From contig JAGBYC010000194.1 in assembly GCA_017628935.1 (NCBI GenBank), positions 1-6,987 of the forward strand: a stretch of DNA of 6,987 bases, in the 5' to 3' direction. How positions within the stretch are numbered: position 1 is the stretch's first letter; every line of letters starts with the position of its first letter. The stretch comes from Clostridia bacterium (GTDB lineage: Bacteria; Bacillota; Clostridia; Christensenellales; Borkfalkiaceae). A model generated the notes under the pieces. That model made no database searches, had not been told where the DNA came from, and saw only the letters and a program-made list of their open reading frames with translations. Shown piece after piece: positions 1-5,503 of the stretch. A program made the position numbers and the translations under genes.

Positions 1-162
1 GCCTATCATTAAAAAGTAGTCTTGTCCGTCAGTTGGCTTTTTGGCTACTGCGCCAAAAATAAAATACAACGCAAGCACTACCCCTAACACAAGGGCAATA
101 AGTTTAACAAGGTCGTACTCGAAAAAAGTTTTCAACCTTGAACGCGTAATTTTGTTATCCAT
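1..162 (-). CDS. N-terminal part of a single-pass membrane protein of unknown function (runs off the window)
   Basis: An open frame from ATG at 160-162 reads 54 codons to the window edge with no stop, so only the N-terminus is present. It begins MDNKITRSRLKTFFEYDLVK, a basic, cytoplasm-facing stretch. One strongly hydrophobic helix follows at about residues 18-41, then AKKPTDGQDYFLM, which should begin the extracytoplasmic part. This layout (short basic N-terminus, one helix, long outside region) fits a type II membrane protein or an uncleaved signal anchor. The start is supported by an AAAGGA SD about six bases upstream. The gap to the greA stop is 15 bases, so the two genes are very likely cotranscribed. 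I do not recognise the family from this fragment and assign no function. Confidence 0.7.
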   Translation of the reverse strand, partial: MDNKITRSRLKTFFEYDLVKLIALVLGVVLALYFIFGAVAKKPTDGQDYFLMIG

Positions 163-177
163 TTACTTTCCTTTAAA

Positions 178-651
178 TTAGTTAATTTCTACAGATAAAA
201 TTTCAATACTGTAACTGCCACCCTTTGGTTTTAAAACGGTAACAGTTTCGCCTGCTTTACGGCCGTAAAGTGCTTTACCGATAGGAGATTCGTTAGAAAT
301 TTTACCGTTTAAAATATCTGCTTCAGCAGTACCAACGATAGCGAAAGTATATTCAGCGTTTTCTTCTAAATCTTTGTAAGTAACTTTAGAACCAACTTGA
401 ATAATTTCAGCGTTAACAACCGTTGCTACAACACCGTATTTAAGTTTATATTCGATATCTTGAAGTTCGCCGTTAAGACGTGCTTGTTCATCACGTGCAG
501 AAGTGTATTCAGCGTTTTCAGAAAGGTCGCCTTGTTCCTTTGCTGCTTTAATTCTTTCAACTACTTGTGGAATTAAAATATTATTAAGTTCGTAACGACG
601 TTTTTCAAGTTCTATTTTACCTTCTTCAGTAAGAATAATTTTGTTTTCCAT
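178..651 (-). CDS. greA: Transcription elongation factor GreA
   Basis: GreA binds the RNA polymerase secondary channel and stimulates cleavage of backtracked transcripts, rescuing arrested complexes in the cytoplasm. In 157-residue numbering, residues 1-75 form the N-terminal coiled coil. GDLSENAEY at 41-49 is the conserved tip loop, whose acidic residues (D42, E45) help coordinate the catalytic Mg2+. Residues 80-157 form the FKBP-like C-terminal domain, with the family motif ISNESPIGKALYGRKAGE at 118-135. The frame is open from an ATG at 664-666 (162 residues), but that ATG has no SD. The Met at 649-651 has GGAG nine bases upstream and gives the usual GreA length, so I place the start there. 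It lies 67 bases after the stop of the 457-residue gene, with a GC-rich hairpin between, and 15 bases before the next gene. Identification is firm; only the start is open. Confidence 0.96.
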   Translation of the reverse strand: MENKIILTEEGKIELEKRRYELNNILIPQVVERIKAAKEQGDLSENAEYTSARDEQARLNGELQDIEYKLKYGVVATVVNAEIIQVGSKVTYKDLEENAEYTFAIVGTAEADILNGKISNESPIGKALYGRKAGETVTVLKPKGGSYSIEILSVEIN

Positions 652-660
652 TTTTTTAAT

Positions 661-664
661 CTCC
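661..664 (-). promoter_or_regulatory. Shine-Dalgarno that decides the greA start
   Basis: The minus strand reads GGAG here, nine bases before the ATG at 649-651. The alternative upstream ATG (664-666) overlaps this SD and is preceded only by A/T-rich sequence (AAAATATTATA). A TATAAT lies at 665-670 and could be a -10 element. If so, the transcript would start downstream of the first ATG, but I see no matching -35 at 16-18 bases, so that promoter is doubtful. Confidence 0.65.
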
Positions 665-688
665 ATTATAATATTTTTACGAAAATTC

Positions 689-709
689 CGCTACGGCTAT
701 GCCGTAGCG
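689..709 (-). terminator. GC-rich hairpin between the 457-residue gene and greA (possible partial terminator)
   Basis: The arms CGCTACGGC (689-697) and GCCGTAGCG (701-709) are perfectly complementary over 9 bp with a 3-base TAT loop. The hairpin starts nine bases after the stop codon of the 457-residue gene. On the minus strand it is followed by GAATTTTCG, a broken U-tract, so it is at best a leaky terminator. It could instead limit 3'-5' mRNA decay or be a dispersed genomic repeat; its high G+C stands out against the surroundings. Confidence 0.5.
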
Positions 710-718
710 AAAAATCAA

Positions 719-2092
719 TTAAAATCTAATTCTATAACCGAAACCACAGTTTCTTTGTGTTTCTTCATCTAAGTTAAGTTCGGCTTTTTCAGGGTGTTTT
801 TCCATTTCAAAGGCTTTCATAAGCTTATCAATAAGCACGTTTGCCTTGAAGAAATCTTCTGCAGTTTTTACAACGAACATTGACGGAGTATCAACGAAGT
901 TAACGTCGTAACCAACAAATTCTAAGCCTTCTTTTTCAGCGTCTAACGCTAAGTAAAGGTATACTAAATCTTCTTTTTTGAAGATTTTTAAAATCATTTT
1001 GTTGCTAACTTGCTTTAAGTTTTTAGCAGTTGGCGATACGCTGTAACAGTTAGTGCTTGCACGAAGAAGTTTATAATATTCGTCAGCAGACGTAGCCACA
1101 ACTTCGTTTTTAACGAAGAAAGCAAAACCACTTTTTCTTGCTTGTTCATCAGAAACAACTTTTTTGCTAACTACAACTTGTGCTTTTACTAAGTTATTGA
1201 AGTTCATAGTTTCTTCAATAAGTTTAATAGCTTCTTCAAAGTCTTCAGCGTTAGCAACCGTTTTCTTACAAGGAACAACTGCAAATTCAGGTTCGCTATA
1301 TTTTTCAACGTTATAGCCTTTTACTTGCATTGCTTCAGGGTCGATAGCAAGGTACAAGTAAACTTTACCTGCTTTTTCAAACATTTCAGCAATAAATTGC
1401 TTTCTTATAGCGCCTACTTTTGAGAATGCGCGTGTGCGTTCGTAGCTTAATAAAGCGTAACGAAGTTCATCGTAAATTTCAGCAACCGACATTATTACAG
1501 GAAGTTCACCAAGCGCTTCTTCAACAACGCCTACTTCTTCAACTTCTTCTACCACTTCAACGATAGGTTCGTTAGTAACGATAGGTTCAGTTACAACTTC
1601 TACAACCGGTTCTTCAACTGGCACTTCAACTTCCGGCTCTTCTTCAACAACTTCTATTTCGTCAACTAAGTTAGCGTATAAGTGAAGTTTCTTTTTAGTG
1701 TCAAGATAAATACTTTCATATTTATCAGTAAACTTTTCGTCTTTATACCAGCCTTCTAAAACCTTGTCTTGAACGTCAAGTTTAGGGAACTTAATAAGTT
1801 TTTTGTATTTACATTTAACAACCTTCTTTTTCTTACCAACATGGAAAACTATTTTAGTTTTCTTAGTAATTGCGCCAATTATTAAAAGTAATACTATTAC
1901 GCCTAATAAAATTAACATTGCTTGCCATAAACGAAGTGGTGCTTCGCTCATTTTGAAAACGTCAGTAAACAACTTGTTCCAGTACCCAACAAGTGGACTA
2001 TACGCCTTTTCTTTTACGAAAGCAATTGCAATTTTCGAGTATTCCACCACGTACGATGCTACCATTTTAAAAAATTCTATAATCTTATCCAT
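719..2092 (-). CDS. Membrane-anchored protein with an InlB B-repeat-like domain, acidic linker and duplicated C-terminal domain
   Basis: 457 residues, function unknown. Residues 57-76 form a clear membrane helix; residues 10-27 are a weaker amphipathic or membrane-associated segment. Residues 80-142 resemble an InlB B-repeat (Listeria-Bacteroides repeat), with the typical order F-x-V-G, a LEGWYKDEKFTDKY core and a closing L-x-LYA. Residues 145-195 are a low-complexity Glu/Val/Pro linker. Two copies of one domain follow, about 204-298 and 335-430. Each has a helical start (EIYDELRYALLSY / DEYYKLLRAS), a VYLYLA(I/L)D strand, a GY(N/D)V motif, and a closing (A/T)AEDF helix. From memory this resembles a widespread, uncharacterised Clostridia/Erysipelotrichia domain. 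The run of lysines after the helix (77-104) suggests, by the positive-inside rule, that the C-terminal part is cytoplasmic, which would be unusual for a B-repeat. The start has SD AAGGTGG four bases upstream. It begins 20 bases after the stop of the 506-residue gene, so the two form an operon. Confidence 0.85.
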   Translation of the reverse strand: MDKIIEFFKMVASYVVEYSKIAIAFVKEKAYSPLVGYWNKLFTDVFKMSEAPLRLWQAMLILLGVIVLLLIIGAITKKTKIVFHVGKKKKVVKCKYKKLIKFPKLDVQDKVLEGWYKDEKFTDKYESIYLDTKKKLHLYANLVDEIEVVEEEPEVEVPVEEPVVEVVTEPIVTNEPIVEVVEEVEEVGVVEEALGELPVIMSVAEIYDELRYALLSYERTRAFSKVGAIRKQFIAEMFEKAGKVYLYLAIDPEAMQVKGYNVEKYSEPEFAVVPCKKTVANAEDFEEAIKLIEETMNFNNLVKAQVVVSKKVVSDEQARKSGFAFFVKNEVVATSADEYYKLLRASTNCYSVSPTAKNLKQVSNKMILKIFKKEDLVYLYLALDAEKEGLEFVGYDVNFVDTPSMFVVKTAEDFFKANVLIDKLMKAFEMEKHPEKAELNLDEETQRNCGFGYRIRF

Positions 2093-2112
2093 AAAACCAC
2101 CTTATCTAAATT

Positions 2113-3633
2113 TTACTTTTTACTTTTTTTAGCCCTTTGCGCTTTTTTAGCTGCTTTTTTATATTCGTTATAACTGCGTTTTTCAGCGCGTTCGCGTTGT
2201 TTTTTACCCCTTGAAATTACAAATGATAAAATTATTAAAATTAACGCACCCGTTGCAATTACAAGCCAGTATTTATTGATGAACGCTAAAAATTCGTTTT
2301 TCTCTTGTAAAGCGTAACCTGCTTTCACAATGGCATAATCGCCAAACTCAGTTACGTTGAATACTGCATAACCGTTTATAACGGTTACTTCAATAAGTTC
2401 AACTTCTTGATTTTTAATATATTTTGCTACTTGAATAACTTCACCGTCAGTTAATTCTAAATCTTCAACTAAAATAGAAACTGTAAGTTTGTCGTAAGTA
2501 TCTTGATTTGGAATTGTATCTTCAGTGGCAGAAATTTTTAAGTATTTGTAAACGCCACCGTTTTCAATAACGCCAGTATTATCTAAAAGCGCTAATTTAG
2601 TGTTTTTAACCTTAATTTCGTCTTTCACTTTAGATACGGTTAAAATAGCGTCGTCTGAAAAATCAAAATATTCTACGTAATTACCGTCAACTAATTTATA
2701 TGCAGTAACTGAAAGGTTAACTTCGCCAGTTGCACTAATAGTTGAACGTTTTTTAGAAAAACTATTACCGTTAATTTGAGTTTTGAAACTTTCAACGGCT
2801 TGGTTTACCATAAGGTAGTTACTTGCACCGTCAATTTCACTTTCAATACTTTCTTTTAATGCTTTTACGGCAAGTAAACCATTTTCGGTTGCAGAATAGT
2901 CGTCTTCATTATATAAAGCGTTTAAACTTTCTTTACTTGCTAATTTATAAAAACGCATTAAGTCGTCATAATCGTCATCAAATAAAAGTTTAGCGTCGTT
3001 ATCAAACGATTCGTACGCTTGTAAACCAGCCTTAGTTACGTTAAAATATTTAACGTAGTTACCACTATGTACTGCACCACCAAGTGTTTTTACAACTTCT
3101 TTTAAAACTACTGAACGAGCAAAAACGCCTGCTTCGTCAATTAAAGACGCTTCGTTAGTTAATACGAAGAATTCGCCAAGATGCGACGCGCTAAATTTTA
3201 ATAAGTTAGTGCCTACTGCTTCTTGAACGGTTGCATTTAAAAACTCTACGTCGTAATTATCGTTTACGTACGCAACTGAAACGGCAGTGCCTACTGCTAA
3301 ATCAACTGGTATGCTAAAATCAATTTTACCTAAATTACCAGTTACGGCTTCGCCACCAACGGCAACTTCAACGTTAACACCGTAATTTACTTTTTTATAG
3401 TTGTTTCCATAGTAAATAAGTGCCGAAAGGTTTGAAATACTGCTTTCAGAATCGTTTTTAGTTACGGTTAAAACGCTTGACGCGTCAAAAACGTATTCAG
3501 TAGACGAAACGGTTGCACCGTTTGAGGTTAATACGTTAGGTTCGCTTGCATTAGCAATAATCATTGAAGAAAACGCAAGTGCCACCGTAGACATTATTGT
3601 AATAATAAGCGCTAAAATTTTACCTTTTTTCAT
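2113..3633 (-). CDS. Secreted, C-terminally membrane-anchored surface protein with duplicated module
   Basis: 506 residues, function unknown. An N-terminal signal peptide is clear: MKKGK, a hydrophobic core at about 6-27, and a likely cleavage after ANA (residue 29). A single membrane helix at about 454-474 is followed by a very basic tail (475-506, many Lys/Arg), giving a type I protein with a large outside region and a short cytoplasmic tail. Two related beta-rich modules are visible, about 52-158 and 328-437. Both start with (V/I)LTV(T/S)K, contain a K(I/L)-x-(F/V)-SI segment, and end in a G-(E/D)-(F/Y) turn (HLGEFFVL / EFGDYAIV). Between them lies a mostly helical, acidic stretch (about 160-290). 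There is no LPXTG sorting signal. The ATG at 3631-3633 has SD AAGGAG five bases upstream, directly next to a strong hairpin. The first gene of its unit, it probably partners the 457-residue protein encoded 20 bases downstream. Confidence 0.87.
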   Translation of the reverse strand: MKKGKILALIITIMSTVALAFSSMIIANASEPNVLTSNGATVSSTEYVFDASSVLTVTKNDSESSISNLSALIYYGNNYKKVNYGVNVEVAVGGEAVTGNLGKIDFSIPVDLAVGTAVSVAYVNDNYDVEFLNATVQEAVGTNLLKFSASHLGEFFVLTNEASLIDEAGVFARSVVLKEVVKTLGGAVHSGNYVKYFNVTKAGLQAYESFDNDAKLLFDDDYDDLMRFYKLASKESLNALYNEDDYSATENGLLAVKALKESIESEIDGASNYLMVNQAVESFKTQINGNSFSKKRSTISATGEVNLSVTAYKLVDGNYVEYFDFSDDAILTVSKVKDEIKVKNTKLALLDNTGVIENGGVYKYLKISATEDTIPNQDTYDKLTVSILVEDLELTDGEVIQVAKYIKNQEVELIEVTVINGYAVFNVTEFGDYAIVKAGYALQEKNEFLAFINKYWLVIATGALILIILSFVISRGKKQRERAEKRSYNEYKKAAKKAQRAKKSKK

Positions 3634-3644
3634 ATTTGCTCCTT

Positions 3645-3667
3645 CGCATGCGTATAATACGCACGCG
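3645..3667 (-). promoter_or_regulatory. Leader hairpin / palindrome abutting the ribosome binding site
   Basis: The minus strand has arm CGCGTGCGTA, spacer TTA, then arm TACGCATGCG. As RNA this gives a 10-bp stem with one G-U pair and a 3-base loop. Its core (3649-3663) is a perfect 15-bp DNA palindrome. The 3' arm ends exactly where the SD AAGGAG (3639-3644) begins. No U-tract follows, so it is not a terminator. It may be an operator, a translation-controlling hairpin or an mRNA 5' stabiliser. Confidence 0.6.
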
Positions 3668-3674
3668 GGTAAAT

Positions 3675-3703
3675 ATTATATTTAAAGTTATATAATAATA
3701 TTA
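3675..3703 (-). promoter_or_regulatory. Candidate promoter of the 506-residue gene
   Basis: A perfect -10 hexamer TATAAT lies at 3675-3680. The -35 position 17 bases upstream (3698-3703) reads TAATAT, a poor match. An alternative pair further upstream is TTGTAA, 17 bases, TAATAT. The region is A/T-rich and lies between the ABC transporter's terminator and the SD of the 506-residue gene, so a promoter is expected here. Which hexamers are used cannot be settled by eye. Confidence 0.4.
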
Positions 3704-3746
3704 CCACACAATTAAAAAAATTACAATACTTTTGCTATTAAAAAGG

Positions 3747-3782
3747 TTTAAAAAATTAAATAAAAGGCTAAAAAGCCTTTTA
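3747..3782 (-). terminator. Intrinsic terminator downstream of the ABC transporter
   Basis: A 9-bp stem (arms 3761-3769 and 3774-3782; AGCCTTTTA / TAAAAGGCT on the plus strand) with a 4-base loop is followed on the minus strand by TTTAATTTTTT. This is a standard Rho-independent terminator, about 50 bases after the ABC transporter stop codon. Confidence 0.8.
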
Positions 3783-3790
3783 ATATAGTA

Positions 3791-3822
3791 AAGCCCACCT
3801 TATTTTACGTTAAAGTGGGCTT
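3791..3822 (-). terminator. First of two hairpins after the ABC transporter
   Basis: The arms 3791-3802 and 3811-3822 (AAGCCCAC pairing with GTGGGCTT, one mismatch, then TTA/TAA) form a 12-position stem with an 8-base loop, starting about 10 bases after the stop codon. What follows on the minus strand is TACTATATT, not a U-tract, so alone it would terminate poorly. With the proper terminator downstream it forms a tandem 3' structure, which could act as backup terminator or 3'-end protection. Confidence 0.55.
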
Positions 3823-3832
3823 AATTTAGCTA

Positions 3833-5500
3833 TTATTCAGTTCTTAAAGCAATAACTGGGTCTTTCTTCGCTGCACTCTTTGCAGGAATTAAACCTGAAA
3901 TTGAAGTTAATAAAACACTTAATAATACAAGAATTACTGCTTCAATTATAGGCAATTTTGCAATCTGCTCGATTCCTATAAGTGGGAATAATATTGCGTT
4001 TACAATTGCAGATATGCCGTACGTTGCAAGCACGCCTATAAGCCCTGCAAGTAAACCGATAATAAACGTTTCACAGTTGAATAAGTGAGATACGTCTTTC
4101 TTACGTCCACCAAGTGAACGAATAACGCCTATTTCTTTAATACGTTCAACTACCGAAACGTAAGTTATAATGCCTATCATTACCGTTGAAACTACTAGCG
4201 ATACCGAAGTGAACGCAATAAGCGCGTACGAAACGATATCAATCATAGTGTTAATAAGTCCTATTACGAGTGAAAGCGTATCAGTATACTCAACGTCTTG
4301 ACGGTCAGCGGCCTTAATAGTAGTACCGTTAACGATAAGGTCTTCTTTGCCGTTCCACTTTTTAAGATAATCGGTAACTAAATCTTTATTATCAAAGTCG
4401 ATAGGATAAATAGTTACCGAGTTAGCTACGCTATTACCACCAAGCGAACGAATAATAGACTCTTTAATATCGTTAGCAGTAGATTCTCCACCAAGCATAG
4501 CAGAAATACCCATATTGCCTAAGTACGATAAATAGTTAGTTGAAGTAAGTTGTTCGCCGTTATAAACATAGTTTAATTTGTACGAAATGCCTTGGCGCAT
4601 AGTCGCGTACGCACCTGCTAAGGCATAAATTTTTTGAGAATCAGTTTCAGCATCTAAGCCTTTGACGTAGTTAGTAATACCACCAACTTCGTTTGCCGTC
4701 GTTTGTAAAACGTAATTAGTTAAGTCTTCAGTATAATAAATACCTGAAGATAACGAGCCGTATGAAACGCTTTGCTTTGGTTTTAAAATACCAACTACGG
4801 TAAGTTCTAACGCCTCGCTATTACCTTCCCAGCTATCGTTTGCGTACGCGTTGTAGGAATACGAATTACCTAAAGCCGTTTCATTAAACACTACCGAGTT
4901 TGGATACCAGTACATTTTTTTGCCACGAAGTTCATCGTAACTAAACGACGCAACGTTATTATCTTCGTTATACATATCGCTATTGTCGGCTTTGTAAACT
5001 ATGTTTACAAACTGGTCTTGCGTGTAATAACCTAAACGAGCAAGCAACAAGTCGCTAAGTTCGTCTTCTTTACTTATAACGAGCATTACTTCGTTTTTAT
5101 TTTTTGCTACGTTACCGTAAACTTCGTATTGCGACCTAATGTAATCTTCACTTGACGGCGCTTGCTTAAATTCCGGTATAAACATATCTACGTACTGAGC
5201 GTACTTTTCAAAACTGGTTTTCTTTAAAATTTCAGTATACATTGCAGTTAACGCCGTAACCGACATTTTAGTATCCGTCGTTTTGCCAGTTTCACGTACG
5301 GTTGTGTAAATATTGTTGTGCACTTCTATACCGTAACCGTATTTAATAGCAGCGTAATATTCGCTAGGCATATTTTTAACATAGTTAATATAGTCTGCCG
5401 ATATGTCGTTTTTTATAAGTAAACTATCTACCGTCTTACCCGTTTCTATAAAGTATTCTACTATAGAATCAATGTAAACGCGGTTAGGTTCTTTAATAAT
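3833..5500 (-). CDS. ABC transporter permease half: extracellular domain and FtsX helices 2-4, cut off from its N-terminal half by an in-frame stop
   Basis: This is the C-terminal 555 codons of a fused ATPase-permease. The first in-frame ATG is at 5369-5371 (512 residues), but 43 open codons precede it in the same frame back to the TAA at 5501-5503. In numbering from that ATG, residues 1-370 are the rest of a large extracellular MacB-like domain. Residues 376-405, 434-463 and 474-495 are membrane helices of the FtsX fold. The loop VVERIKEIGVIRSLGGRKKD (408-426) and the ending PAKSAAKKDPVIALRTE are conserved FtsX-family features. The ATG at 5371 is preceded by AACTATGTTAAAAAT, with no SD, and no ATG, GTG or TTG codon lies between it and the stop. 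Independent translation is therefore unlikely. Unless the stop is read through or is a sequencing error, this part is probably not made. Confidence 0.85.
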   Translation of the reverse strand: MIKEPNRVYIDSIVEYFIETGKTVDSLLIKNDISADYINYVKNMPSEYYAAIKYGYGIEVHNNIYTTVRETGKTTDTKMSVTALTAMYTEILKKTSFEKYAQYVDMFIPEFKQAPSSEDYIRSQYEVYGNVAKNKNEVMLVISKEDELSDLLLARLGYYTQDQFVNIVYKADNSDMYNEDNNVASFSYDELRGKKMYWYPNSVVFNETALGNSYSYNAYANDSWEGNSEALELTVVGILKPKQSVSYGSLSSGIYYTEDLTNYVLQTTANEVGGITNYVKGLDAETDSQKIYALAGAYATMRQGISYKLNYVYNGEQLTSTNYLSYLGNMGISAMLGGESTANDIKESIIRSLGGNSVANSVTIYPIDFDNKDLVTDYLKKWNGKEDLIVNGTTIKAADRQDVEYTDTLSLVIGLINTMIDIVSYALIAFTSVSLVVSTVMIGIITYVSVVERIKEIGVIRSLGGRKKDVSHLFNCETFIIGLLAGLIGVLATYGISAIVNAILFPLIGIEQIAKLPIIEAVILVLLSVLLTSISGLIPAKSAAKKDPVIALRTE

Positions 5501-5503
5501 TTA
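5501..5503 (-). other. In-frame TAA inside the ABC transporter
   Basis: On the minus strand the codons read AGA CAA AAA CAA TAA ATT ATT AAA GAA, and the frame is open on both sides. A single base change from CAA, GAA or AAA would create this TAA. All five other visible genes end in TAA, so the codon is a genuine stop in this genome. Confidence 0.9.

Noticed and set aside
131..142. TTCAACCTTGAA, sharing ten bases with the operator-like palindrome upstream of the ABC transporter
   Set aside because: It lies inside the coding start of the membrane protein at 1-162, lacks the 8-3-8 geometry, and is easily explained by chance and codon use.
1500..1660. Repetitive stretch that could be a DNA repeat
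   Set aside because: It encodes the Glu/Val/Pro linker of the 457-residue protein. The repetition follows from residue composition, with no regular unit or spacer, so it is neither a CRISPR array nor a tandem DNA repeat.
1803..2132. Plus-strand open frame of 109 codons
   Set aside because: It lies antisense to the N-terminus of the 457-residue membrane protein, which has an SD, sensible domains and operon context. The plus-strand frame is a low-complexity shadow of that gene, and I recognise nothing in its translation.
5372..5503. Frameshift (programmed or error) between the two halves of the ABC transporter
   Set aside because: The halves are in the same frame: 129 bases, or 43 whole codons, separate the stop from the downstream ATG. 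A single frameshift would not join them; only readthrough, bypass or correction of the TAA would.
5501..5503. Reassignment of TAA to a sense codon
   Set aside because: GreA, the 457- and 506-residue proteins, the ABC permease and the YpeB-like protein all end at TAA at family-appropriate or terminator-adjacent positions, so TAA works as a stop in this genome.
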